Source: Sporothrix humicola (taxonomy: Eukaryota; Ascomycota; Sordariomycetes; Ophiostomatales; Ophiostomataceae). From it: DNA of 64,000 bases. Positions within the stretch are counted from its first letter, which is position 1, and each line of letters opens with the position of its first letter. This document shows, piece after piece, positions 10,332 through 21,845 of the stretch. The stretch covers positions 310,001 to 374,000 of the forward strand of contig WNYE01000013.1 of assembly GCA_021396245.1 (NCBI GenBank), in the 5' to 3' direction. The notes below the pieces were generated by a model, which did not search any database, was not told the origin of the DNA, and saw only the letters and a list, made by a program, of their open reading frames with translations. Both the position numbers and the translations under genes were made by a program.

Positions 10332-13168
10332 ATGGCATCTTGTGAGTGGCATCGGCTGGATGGATGAGGTGAAGGGGTTCTCAGGAAGCATTGGACTAAC
10401 CTGCTGCCAGTAAAACAATTCATCCGCAATGTGCGGGCGGCCAAGACAATCGCCGACGAACGTGCCGTGATCCAAAAGGAAAGCGCCGCCATTCGTGCAA
10501 GTTTCCGCGAGGAGAGCCACGATCACAACGTCCGGTATGGAGAAGCTCAGAACGAACCCAGATTTGTTGGAACAACGGGATTGAAGGAAGGGCACACCGT
10601 ACTGACACGTGCAACGCATCTAGGCGCAATAACGTTGCAAAGCTTCTATATCTCTTCACCCTCGGCGAGAGAACACATTTCGGCCAGATCGAGTGCTTGA
10701 AGCTGCTGGCCTCGCCGCGCTTTGCCGACAAGCGTCTCGGCCACCTGGCCACCAGTTTGCTGCTCGACGAGAACCAGGAGGTGTTGACGCTTGTCACAAA
10801 TTCGTTGAAGAAGTAGGTGGAACGACAATCTGAAACTGAACGACAAAATGGGACACCCGAGGACTAACAGGACAGTGACCTTTCACACTCGAACCAATAT
10901 GTCGTCGGCCTGGCGCTGTGCACGCTGGGCAACATCGCCTCCGTCGAGATGTCGCGAGACCTGTTCGCCGAAATCGAGAACCTGATATCGACTTCCAACC
11001 CGTACATTCGGAGAAAGGCCGCACTCTGCGCCATGCGGATATGCCGCAAGGTCCCTGACCTCCAGGAGCACTTTATCGAGAAGGCCGCACAGCTGCTGTC
11101 CGACCGTAACCACGGCGTACTGCTCTGCGGCCTTACACTCGTTACCAGCCTGTGCGAGGCCGACGAAGAGGACGAGGATGCCGATGGTGGCGATGAGGGC
11201 ATCATTGAGAAGTTCCGCCAGTTTGTGCCGGCTCTTGTTCGCACTCTCAAGGGCCTGGCTTCTTCCGGCTATGCACCCGAGCACGACGTGACGGGCATTA
11301 CCGATCCGTTCCTACAGGTGAAGGTACTGCACCTGCTGAGAGTTCTCGCCCGCGGTGACGCCCAAACGACGGAGCAGATCAACGATATCCTTGCCCAGGT
11401 GGCCACGAACACGGACTCGTCCAAGAACGTTGGCAACTCTATCCTGTACGAGGCTGTGCGGACGATCCTCGATATCGAGGCTGACTCGGGTCTGCGCGTC
11501 CTCGGCGTCAACATTCTCGGCAAGTTCCTGGCCAACCACGATAACAACATCCGCTACGTGGCTCTCAACACCCTCATCAAGGTCGTCGCCATCGAGCCCA
11601 ACGCCGTCCAGCGCCATCGTAACACGATCCTCGACTGCTTGCGCGACCCGGATATCAGCATTCGGCGGCGTGCGCTGGACCTCAGTTTCACCCTCATCAA
11701 CGAGAGCAATGTGCGCGTTCTGATTCGTGAGCTGCTGGCCTTCCTCGAGGTCGCCGACAACGAGTTCAAGCCGACCATGACGAGCCAGATTGGTATTGCC
11801 GCCGACAAGTTTGCCCCCAACAAGCGCTGGCACGTCGACACGATGCTGCGTGTGCTGTCGCTGGCCGGCAACTATGTTAAGGAGCCCATCATGTCTTCGT
11901 TCATCCGCCTCGTCGCCACGACCCCCGAGCTGCAGACGTACGCTGTCCAGAAGCTGTACGCCAATCTCAAGAAGGACATTACTCAGGAAAGCCTGACGCA
12001 GGCCGCTGCCTGGTCTATTGGCGAGTACGGCGATGCCCTGCTGCGTGGTGGCCAGTACGAGGAGGAGGAGCTGGTGCAGGTGGTCAAGGAGGAGGACATC
12101 GTCGACCTGTTCTCGACCATCTTCAACAGCAGCTACGCGACGCAGGTGACGACCGAGTACCTGCTGACGGCGCTTATGAAGCTGACGACACGGCTGTCGG
12201 ACCCGTCGCAGATTGAGCGCGTGCGCCGCATGCTGCTGGCGAACCAGACCAACCTGGATGTCGAGGTGCAGCAGCGCGCCGTGGAGTACGGCAACCTGTT
12301 TAGCCACGACGAGATCCGCCGCGGTGTTTTGGAGAAGATGCCGCCACCGCAGATCAAGGAGTCGTCGCGTGTGCTGGGCGAGGCCACCGTCACCAAGAAG
12401 TCCAACAAGGCCGCCAACCGCAAGTCCAAGATTGTCAAGCAGACCGAGCAGGATCTGCTGCTGGATCTGATGGGCGACAGCGCCCCTCCTGCCGTGTCAT
12501 CGCCAACCAACGGCGCGCAGCACAACAACGCCGACCTGCTGGCCGACATTCTGAGCGGTGGCAGCGGCGCACCCTCGTCCGCCTCGCCTGCACCCTCGGG
12601 CCAGACCAACGTCTCCGCCATTATGGGTCTGTTTGGCTCGTCTGCGCCCGCGGCCGCAACACCACCCCCCGCCGCCGCCGCTCCTAGCGGCCTCCCCGTC
12701 GATCTCTTCTCGTCTTCCGCCTCTGCCTCTCCCCCTGTCCAGCAGCAACAGCAGCCCGCTCCACCAGCAGCGCCCGCTGGTCACCCTGTCTACAACGGCA
12801 ACGGCCTTGAAGTCACGATTGCCACGCAACGAAACGCCGAGGGTGCCGTGCAGGCGACGGCCCGCTTCCGCAATGTTGGCGGTGCGCCCGTGTCGGCTGT
12901 GGGTCTGCAGGCCGCCGTGCCCAAGTCCCAGAAGCTGCAGCTGCTGGCCATCTCGTCGGCCGATCTTGGCGCCGGCCAGGAGGCAACACAGCTTATGCGG
13001 ATCGTCGGTGTCAGAGGAGTAAGTTTACGCCATACCCCTACTATACATTTTTTTTTTTTGTACAACATGCTAACCTTTTAGCCCCTTCGTCTGCGACTAC
13101 GTATCGGCTTCACGCACCCTTCGTCTGGCCAGGTGGTGGAGCAGGTCAACTGGACCGAACCGTCATAG
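10332..13168 (+). CDS. APL4: AP-1 complex gamma-adaptin
   Basis: Gene model: exons 10332-10341, 10411-10534, 10624-10812, 10876-13018 and 13082-13168, 850 residues. It is the large gamma subunit of the AP-1 clathrin adaptor for trans-Golgi/endosome sorting. Residues 1 to about 590 form the adaptin HEAT-repeat trunk, beginning MASLKQFIRNVRAAKT and containing RRNNVAKLLYLFTLGERTHF. A Pro/Ala/Ser/Gln-rich hinge follows (about 600-735) with LLLDL, LLADI and LPVDLF motifs of clathrin/appendage-binding type. The last about 110 residues are the gamma-ear ending in VNWTEPS. The first exon has only 10 nt. Intron 3 offers two acceptors 5 nt apart; only the distal one (exon from 10876) gives the conserved LKNDLSHS join. 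Confidence 0.94.
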
Positions 13169-13722
13169 AGAAGATCGGTTCTCGCTACAAAGCTAGAGGC
13201 TGGGTGATTCTTTTTTGTTGTCATTTTCCATTACATGTCCATTTTTGGTGTTTTCATTGAGCAGCGATTCAAGAAGGGGGAGAAGATTGGCAGAGAGAGA
13301 AGTGTTGGTATTGAATAATACAACAAGTGGTAGTGGACTTTTCTTTTATAGAAAGTATATATATACAGTGTTAAAAAAGCTGGAAAGTTGTGAAGCAGTA
13401 TAGAAGACGAAAAAGAGGAATCTCGGGTGGCTAAAAAGGCATTGTTTTCTACTTTCACGAGCGTCACAAATAATACATCTTTTCTTATCAGGGTCCAAGA
13501 GTAAATGTGTGGTATTCGAATTAAATAACAAAGATCCTTGACAAAGTGACATGCGAATTAAACTAGAACGAGAAACCAAAAAGACCAAAATCAACCAACC
13601 ACGACTGTAAACAAACGCCCGAAATAGATTTTATCCCCAGACATGAGACGAAAAGAAAGAAGCCAAAGAACAAAAGGAGAAGAAACTAGAATACAAGAAG
13701 AGGCCCACCAGGGTTACTACCA
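13169..13722. other. Intergenic: convergent 3' ends of APL4 and the DUF3455 gene
   Basis: 554 bp of AT-rich DNA with a short TA run near 13352-13362. No open frame with coding character was found. Confidence 0.7.
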
Positions 13723-14612
13723 TCAGCTGCTCTCGTAGAACCAGTACTGTGCGGCGTACTGCACTGTGAACGAGGCAGGCATGCCCGCGCATGTTGCCGG
13801 CGGGCTGCCGCCAACCGTCTGCAGGCGGTACACTTCTTGCAGGTTGCCCGTGGCGCCCGACTTGGCCACCAGCTTCAGCCACGCCACGGCCGCCTCGCCC
13901 TGCTGGCCGCGGTTGTCCGAATCGGAGCCGACGACGGTGTTGCTGGGCGCAGCCTGGGAGCCGTTCTTGGCGCAGGGGATCTGGCCGATCTGGCCCGAGG
14001 GAGTATCGAGGTTGAAGAAGGGCAGAGTGGAGGTGGGGAAGAAGTGGTGGCCCGAGACGGCGAGGTTGGTCGGGTAGAGGCGGGTCGAGAAGGCCGACAG
14101 CTCATTGTCCGTTAGGTTGAAGGGGAGGACGACGCGGGGCAGCAGATCCAGGACGTCAGGGTAGGCGGCCGCGATGCAGCTGGCGTTGAAGAGAGTGGCG
14201 AGAGCACCGACGGCGGCGGGGACGGCCGTGGCGTTGGTGAGGTCGCAGGTGTAGTTTTGGGTGCCGCGGCCGATGGCGACGTGCTTGAGGACGAGGCCAG
14301 CCGACGGCGGAGGCAGAGCAGGTGTGGCGGCTGGAGAGAAGTTAGTACAACAAGTCCTGAGAGGTATGTTTGAATATGAACTTTCGGTGTGGACTCACAG
14401 TTGGCGGGGAAGACGGCCTTGGAGAGATCGCAGACGGGTGCAGCCGCAGACTGGCGTGTTTGCTGGACCTTTTCGGCTAGAAGGTTGAAGTAGCTCGAGA
14501 CAGTGTCGAGGGCACCGGGCATGGCATCGTTGGTCGTCAACTCGGGGTAGGCGGGCGAAGCCACGACGGCGACGGCGGCCAAAGAGGCCAGCAGCAATGA
14601 TGAGGTGTGCAT
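13723..14612 (-). CDS. Secreted DUF3455-family protein
   Basis: Gene model: exon 1 14399-14612 and exon 2 13723-14330, 273 residues. A hydrophobic signal peptide covers about residues 1-18 (HTSSLLLASLAAVAVVA), so the protein should be secreted. The mature part matches the fungal DUF3455 pattern: an ALPPPSAGLVLKHVAIGRGT strand followed by QNYTCDL, a GHHFFP motif, and a C-terminal EAAVAWLKLVAKSG plus EVYRLQTVGG and PPATC segment ending near a YAAQYWFYE tail. Such proteins are often labelled malate dehydrogenase in databases, but nothing here resembles that enzyme, and no function is known to me. The intron (14331-14398) has GTGAGT and CAG ends and joins codons cleanly. Confidence 0.82.
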
Positions 14613-17600
14613 TTTGGCGGATGTGTGTGAAAAGGCGTAAAGGAAGTCGGAAAGAGGTTGGAGAGAGAAGAGACGGTAACTTTAGTCGAGAGGCGGTAGG
14701 CGGGACTCCTGACCGTATAAAAAGGAAGAAAGAGAGGACGGAAGAAGGTGAGATAAATGGAAAGAAGGCGGTGGGATATAGGAGGCTGGATAATAAACAA
14801 AGAATAAACAAGAAAGGCGATATTAATATATTTTGTTCGGGAGGAGCCAGTCCAGCAATAAAGTGGAAAAGAAAAAGATGGAAGGAAAGTGAAATGAGAA
14901 AAGAAATTTGAAATAGAGAGACACCGAAAGAAAAGAGAAAAGAAGAAGAGAAATAAGGTGACAACTTCTCAAGATTGCTGAAGATACTTTTCTTCTGTAA
15001 ACAAAAAGTCAAAATCCCAAGATGGGCGAGATTGACGTCTATTATACGAGGCTGGGAGAAAGCATCTGGTTGGAATACCCGCCCGTTGTGTCTTGGTAAC
15101 AACCAAATGGTGTAAAAAAAGTAATAAAAAAAGAATCGAAGAATAAAAGGAAACAAAGAAGGACCTAAATTAAGGTCAGACCCTTGTCAACTCTGAGCAA
15201 TGGGGTCCGCCTGTTAGTCTATTAGTCTTGCCAACCCTCCAACCATCGATCTCCCGGCGGCTCGCCAGCAAAATAAAAGAGGAAGCGAGAGACAACAGTG
15301 TACTCCTGTTAGTAAAAAAAGACAAGAAAAGAACAAGAGGAACTAGACGCGGCCGCATCGGCGGCCAACTGGGTCAAGCCAGGAAGGGGGCGTCTAAAGT
15401 GGAGGTACTCCATCTCGACGGTAAACAGAGTACAGCGAGCAGAGATGGGGGTAGAGAATGGGGGTAGAAAACACAGCAAAAGATACGTCGAAAGGATGAA
15501 GGCCAAAGTACCCGGCCTTGGCGAACGCCCAGATTAGAAGCAGCCAGACCAGGGTAGGTCACGCATGGGCAAAGGAAAAGGCTGGTAAGGGCAGGCAGAG
15601 GGAGGAAAGCGCAAAGGAGGAGGGCGACTCGGGCGAGAAGAGCAAAGCGGTTGCAAATCATGGTGGTCGAAATGAGGGACTGGGCCTCCAGCAAATGGCA
15701 ATGCAGAGCGCAAAGGCCGGAGTTTGGTTGGATGCGCCTGGCGATCGGCCGGGAAGGCGCGACAGGGGTGGAAAGAACGGCAAGCGCTGGTTGGCTCCTT
15801 CCTTCAAGAAAATGTGTGTATGGGGAGTAATGTACTCCTACAGCCTGAATTCTATGAGAAAAGACATATTATCTTAGAGTGCTGGCTGAGTATGCTGTAT
15901 ACTCGGTATTGCTCTGCATTATCTGCAATTTTGAAAGTTATGAATTTCTTTGAATTGTCAAGAAGGGGTATGTAAACATTGCTCAATATATGGCAGACAG
16001 AACCGCCAGCGTCTGCCAATTATCAGAAGAAATAGGCGTTAATGAGTGTTCAATAAGTACTTTGAGAGTCTAAGTTTCGTGCTCTACAAACTGCATTTCT
16101 CTACCCCCGATGCTGTCCTCCGTACACAACATCTTCTCAAACACTGAAAGTCGGGAGAGGCGGTTGGTAGGACGCCACAGACCGCCACAAATAAACGAAG
16201 GAAGGTGCGTCTTACGGACAGAAGTGTGTAAAATAAATGGAAGGACCCTCCCGAGTAGAATATTTACAGCATTTTCCAACAGGAAGGAACGGTGAGCAGC
16301 GCCTCAAAAATCAAACAAAAGGGCATGTGCTTCTCCAGACAGCATGGGAAACGCCGCACTGGCCGCTCCCACTATCTATCTGCCCCAGACGGCCTTTTGC
16401 CTTAAACAATTTCGCTTTTTGCCATATTTCGGGCAAGATTAGGTATCTTGTCTTGTATTTTTCCGCGCGAAATTTGAGATTTTTACACAAAAATTGCGGA
16501 AACCATGTCGTGCCTTCCTTCCCAGTCTGCGTACTTTTCGCTCCTGCCTTCTGCCTCCCGCCTGTCGTCTGCCGTCCGAAAATAAATTAACTTTAGCGCC
16601 GGCGGCTATGGGTTGGGCAGTCTGGAAGCTCCCCGCCGCTAGAAAGTGGATTAAATAAGTGGACCAAAACTGCTGTAGGACGCTGGTCTGAGCTGGCTAA
16701 TGCACCCTGGGCGGCTCGCATTGTCGTCTCTTGGCTTGTTGATTGTGCTATTTGCACGCTAGAAATATATGTGATTCGCCGATGAATCAGCCGTGAAATA
16801 CTGTACGAATAGAGGTATCTGTCTAGGTATTGCTGGATTACACCATCATAAACATAACATTCAACCTCAAGCTTTAAATCTTCTCACCTTTTTTGACGAC
16901 AAGTCTTGTAGCTACAAAAGTCCCGGCGAGTCGCCCAAATAAGACAGGCCCTAAAGTGTTGCCACGATGTGTTGGCCGGACTGTGTACAACGGTAGAATG
17001 TAGGTGTGGCGTCTCCTTGTATTCTTAGAAACCCTCCTCCTCACCAAAGTCAAGGTGGGATTGATTGGCTCTCGTACTCCGATTCTGTAAATAAACTCGT
17101 TTCTTGTCGCGGGTATTGACGTTGTATTTTTTTCTCGAGAGACGTCATTTTGTAGGGCGGTGGTATTCTTAAGCGATTGTGCCTGTCATTCTATTTCATC
17201 TGTTTGGATTATTAAATTTAAATATCAAAACCAAAAAATACACGGGTTTCATTTTCTTCTTCTTCTTTCTTCAAGATTAAATTTGAATAAGAACACTGGT
17301 AAGAATGTTTCCTCAAAGATCCTTTTACAACAGATGTATTCCATGATAGCCTCTTTTCAAGTCAAGTGAAGTATTGAGAAGACATCATTCATATGAGGCA
17401 CTTAGTAGGCCTTTTGAGCAGCCACTGAGATTGTACGCAGAGACAAATAGCCACCAATATGAGGGTGAGGCTGTCATACCAAGCACGACCTAAGCGCTCG
17501 GGGAATGTCTGGCATCGGAGGTCGCTAGATTACACAGAATTATGGGCAATCAAATACCTACTTCGCAAAGATGGAGGTGTTCTGTCATGAAAATGCCAAA

Positions 17601-18520
17601 TAAGTTCGTCATATCTTTTGACCTTTCAGATTTCTAGATGCTCATCATGAGCAAATACTCTGCAGAGTGCAACCATCCGAGTACACGGTAAACGAACCAA
17701 CAGCCAGCAGAACCAACAGGCAGTCATCCAAGAAAAGATTGGGATCCTTCTCTGCCTGTTGGTTTGTCTGCCGAGCCGCCCACGAGAGAACAAATCTATC
17801 CTAACCGCTACCCCGGAATAGCATGCCGTTGTAGGCGCTGGGTGCTGTATTTTGGCGGGACCCAAGACACCTCCCATACCGATGAAGCGCCCGCCGAGGC
17901 CTGCATCTTGGCTTGCATCGTTGTCGTTGCTGGAGTGGACACTTTGACTTGCATAGAGGGAGTGGCCGGCCGAGTAGGCCGGCGGCAGAGGAGAAGTCGA
18001 AAACGATCGCGAGTGGAGGATGGAGCAAGAAAAAGGCAGATTAGATAAAATGAGTTGAAACAAAAAATGAACATAAAATAGACACAGCGCCTAGAATAGC
18101 AAACGCCACAGTTTCCTGCTCCTATTCCTACATAGAGTTCGACACCACCCACACACGTGCCGCCCGTTTTCCTTGCCTTACCCACCGGTTTCCAAAAATA
18201 TACACCCGGATCCTGACTGGCTGCCATCGTGATTATGACCTTTTGAACCCGGCCTGCGCGTTCTGACCTTCCGAAAAGTAATGAAGGAAGGCGGGGAAGG
18301 GAGGGAAGGAGTCGAAGCCACCGCGGGAGAAAAAACGACGAGAAAAAAATGACAAAAGTGACAATTAAAATATGAATAGGGATAAAACAACCAATAAGAG
18401 GCTACCCAAATGGAAATACCAGTAACACCAAATGCTCCTTTTTTGCGTTTTGCATCCAAAAATACCGTGCTGCACATCTGCACATTAAACGAGGCGGTCT
18501 AAACCAAGCCCAAAGACTCC
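14613..18520. other. 3.9 kb region with no supported gene
   Basis: This is the longest gene-free stretch. From 14640 to about 15100 the plus strand is purine-rich, so the minus strand is a C/T-rich leader or promoter for the DUF3455 gene. From about 15850 to 17650 composition is mixed to AT-rich. Open frames here (longest about 145 codons, 17626-18063 minus) lack domains and codon bias. A 7-bp inverted repeat of GCCGGCC type with a 5-nt loop occurs at 17965-17983. No tRNA B-box-like sequence, transposase remnant or terminal repeat was recognised. Confidence 0.6.
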
Positions 18521-20867
18521 TCAGTGACTAAAGCCTTCCTCCTGCCACTCGCCATGTGAGCTGGCACCGCCAGCACTTGCGTCACCTGCTGCTCCTGCTC
18601 CTGCTGGTACTGCCGCCGCCGCCCCACCGCCTCCTGCAGCCGCCGCCATGGCTGCGTCGTGGCCAAAGTTGCTGGCGTGCCGCGCGCCGTCCATGCCGCT
18701 CATCCAGTACAGCGACAGGAAGACGACCAGGTGCAGGGCCACGCAGTAGGCTGCAAACAGGTTCCGGCTCGTGCGGCTGGACAGCACCATTCGTGTAACC
18801 GAGTAGACCACACGTTCGGGGAACGAGAGGCGGCGATAGGCCCGTGCGGACTCGCGGCCGCGGAAGGCTTGGAAGGGCGAGAGGTTGCTCTCGTACGCCT
18901 TACGGTACCGGTCAAGCGACCCGCCCGAACCGTTGCCGCCACCAATCGTCACCGTCGACGGGTTCGGGTTGGCAGCGTAGGCCGAGGCCGACGACGAGCT
19001 GCCGCCTCCGGCACCGCCGCCGCGGTTGTAGCTCGACATGTAGCGTGTCTTCTCGTACAGGTTGAGGTTGTCTCTCTGCAGAGCCGCGACCTCCTGGCGC
19101 AGCTGCGAGACGATCCGGCGCTCGTCGGCGAGTTCCTGTTCCAGCTGCGTGATACGCGCCTTGAACCGGTCACGCTGTGCCGTGATCATGGGCAGAATGC
19201 CCGACCCGCCGCCCATTCCCTCGCCACCGTTGCCACCAGAGCCGTGAGGGTTGAAGCCGCTGATGATCGACGAGGTTGGTGATGTCGACCGTCCGCCAGC
19301 ACGCCGTCCGCCAATTGTAGGTGCGTAGCGGCTGACGTAGGTGCCGGCCACGGAAGCGCCCGAGGGGAAGGCGTTTGGTGCCTCGGCCTCGACCGTAGCC
19401 AGGTCGTTCTCGAGCTTCTCCGTCAGCTTCTGCAGGCGCTCGACGTCGGCGTTCCGCTGCGACAGCTCCTCCTCCAAGTTTGTGAGGCGTGACTGCAGGT
19501 CCTGGTGTGACACGCGCAGAATGGTTGCTTCTTCGCTCAGCTTCTTGTTGCGCGCCAGGAGCAGCTGCTCAAGGGTGTCGCCGTTGCCCTTGCCACGGGC
19601 GCCCGAGCTGCCACCGTTTGCGTCGCTGCCAGCCAGGTTCACGTCGTCGTCGTCGCCTGTAGAGAACTCGATGCTCTTGAGCACCTCTAGCTCTTGCTTG
19701 ACGTCTTCGTAGTCGCTCCACTTTTGCACTTTGGTCTTAAGCGTGTCGCGCTCTTCGCGAAGCAGGCCGACCTCGCGCTCGAGGCCGCGCAATCTTGTGT
19801 CCAGGTCGCGCTTCAGGCCCTCCTTCTCCACCCGGTTGGCGTCCAGCTTGCGCACTAGCGACGCGTTCTGCGAAAGCACTTGGAGATACGCCGGGTCGTC
19901 CTCAACAGCCTTGGACTGGTCGGGCACGGCCGACTTGGTTTGCGCGAGTTCGGTGAGGAGCTGCTCGTTGCGTGCCTCGACGTCGGCCAGGCGCGCCGAT
20001 GTCCGCTCAAGATCCGAGTTGACCATCTCCAGCTCGGCGCTCGTCACGTACGGCCGCTGGCCCTCCGCGCCAGCCTCTTCGGCATGGCCCAGGCGCTGGT
20101 TGACCTCGTAGCTGGCCTTGATCTCGCTGAGCAGCCGGTCCTGCGTCTCGATTTTCTCTTCAAAGGCCTTCTCCTTGGCCTCCCAGTTCTCCTTCTTCTC
20201 GTCCAGCACGGCCGTCCACGACTGCTCGACGTCCTTGACCTTGCTCTCCAGATTGTCCTCGAGCTGCTTGCGCGCCGTCAGCTCCGTCTGCAGCTTGGAC
20301 TCGGACTCGTCGAGCTGTGTCGTCAATTTCGTCACGGTGCTCTGGAGGTGGCCGTTCTCTTCCGTCAGCTTAGGCAGCGTGTCTTCGGCCACGAGCATGG
20401 AGTCGACGGATGCTTCGAGCAGTGGGTACGGGTCGGGTGCCTCAGAGAGGGCGTTATAGGTCTGGATAAACGCCGAGTTGACCGATTTGGAGTGGTTCGT
20501 AATGAGGTCGATAAACGTCTGGTACGCCTTGAGCAGGCCCTTGATCTCGGACAGCTTCGTCGTGTCGTCCATCTTGCGAAAGTCCTTGGTCTTCTGCGCC
20601 AGATCCTTGCGCTGGACGGTCGAGTCGCGCTGGTACGCGACAATCTCGGATGCCGTGTTGTCGAGGGTCGAGACAAGGTTTGTCAGGTCGACATCTATCC
20701 TGAAGTTAGTAGTTGTCCACGACATGTCACGAAAGCGTCTGCCATCTGGAATATAACATACTCCGCCATGCCGAGATGGCACTCTGGAACTTGTTGCCAA
20801 CATCGGTGGCTGCCGCTCCATCGCCGCCCGGCACAGGCGAGCTCGCCACAGCTGCTGCGTCGGCCAT
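18521..20867 (-). CDS. COY1: CASP/Coy1 Golgi coiled-coil membrane protein
   Basis: Gene model: exon 1 20762-20867 and exon 2 18521-20694, 759 residues. It is a CASP-family golgin, a tail-anchored coiled-coil tether for intra-Golgi transport. The N-terminus reads FQSAISAWR-NVDLTNLVSTLDNTASEIVAYQRDS followed by QKTKDFRKMDD, the family signature. Long heptad-rich coiled coils span about residues 90-580, interrupted by a Gly/Ser-rich patch. The CASP C-terminal domain contains RDRFKARITQLEQEL and the FPERVVYSVTRMVL block, then a membrane segment (about 680-700) and a Gly/Ala-rich lumenal tail of about 55 residues. The intron has two acceptors 5 nt apart; only the one ending at 20695 keeps the frame and the conserved join. 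Confidence 0.92.
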
Positions 20868-21845
20868 CGCTCAGCAAACGCTCTTGGGCGCGGCGTCGGG
20901 TGAATTCGATGGTCGATTGATGAGGATGACTTGCGTCGTTGGTGTTCTGGAGATTGATGGTCAGGCTGGCTTTGAATGTAGTGAATGACAGGCAGTGAAA
21001 AAAAGTCACAGTTCGAATGTTCGACGGCCGACTCGATTGCTTGTTATGTTCGTCGATTGTTTTGTGCTTCGAGACGAGACAATTTGGTGGTTTCAGCAAA
21101 GGGAGTCGTCAAAGGGCTGAATGTCGAACGTCTGGATCTTCGCTGTTCAATTAGGAAAAGGAGAAACGAAACGCGGAGGAAGGAACGAACAGCACATGTG
21201 CGTCCGAATACGTAAGTACAAGGTACGCTAAAACCGACCGAGAACCACTGTAATGCGGCAGGCGCGTGCCTGGGGCTTGCGTTCGAATACGTCGTTAGCT
21301 GTCCTAAATAGCAGGTGCTGATGTGGAAATTGTGGAGCTAATGAGACGCTAAGCCGCATGGGTCGGGGCAAGCTGTCGCGCTTTCCTGCGCCAGAAAATA
21401 AAGAAGAACGCCTGTGCCACCCAGGCACAGGGGTGAAATCTGGGATTATGGAAGCTGCCTAGCGGGGGAAGGTGCTATGCGATGGAAAGCTCGGGTCGTT
21501 CCTGCAGGTAGCCTCGTCACCCTTTTTGCTCTATCGTCGCCGACAGCGCTTTCGACAAACCACTGTTGATTCCTAAAAGTTGACATTGCGAAAGGCTTCA
21601 CGTTGCACCCACCCAACTTACTCGACATTTCTGCGAACGACGCCGCACGTACGGAGATACCCACTGAACATAACACTCTCGATCTTCACAATCAGTAAAA
21701 CGCATCAAGCTTGTTGCGCCGTGGACCCTTAGGGCCAGAAATGGCCCAGCTCCCATGACGATCTTCTAGTCGAACCAAACAAACACTGCTCCGAGCATTA
21801 TCTTTCGACCTCATACGGCAATAGAAAGACCCGAAACACACAAAG
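20868..21845. promoter_or_regulatory. Divergent promoter region between COY1 and VPS3
   Basis: 978 bp between outward-reading start codons. Short open frames on both strands lack coding character. No regulatory site was assigned. Confidence 0.6.

Noticed and set aside
11312..12307. 331-codon minus-strand frame opposite APL4
   Set aside because: Antisense shadow; no recognisable protein features.
15374..15694. Hydrophobic 106-codon minus-strand frame
   Set aside because: Hydrophobicity follows from a C/T-rich strand; no support for a gene.
17965..17983. GCCGGCC inverted repeat with 5-nt loop
   Set aside because: Seven-bp arms of two-letter composition are expected by chance; kept only as a note in the region entry.
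17626..18063. 145-codon minus-strand frame in the gene-poor region, possibly a secreted protein
   Set aside because: No signal peptide of convincing form, no domain, poor codon bias.
19880..20920. 346-codon plus-strand frame opposite COY1
   Set aside because: Leu/Arg/Val-rich mirror of the coiled-coil gene.
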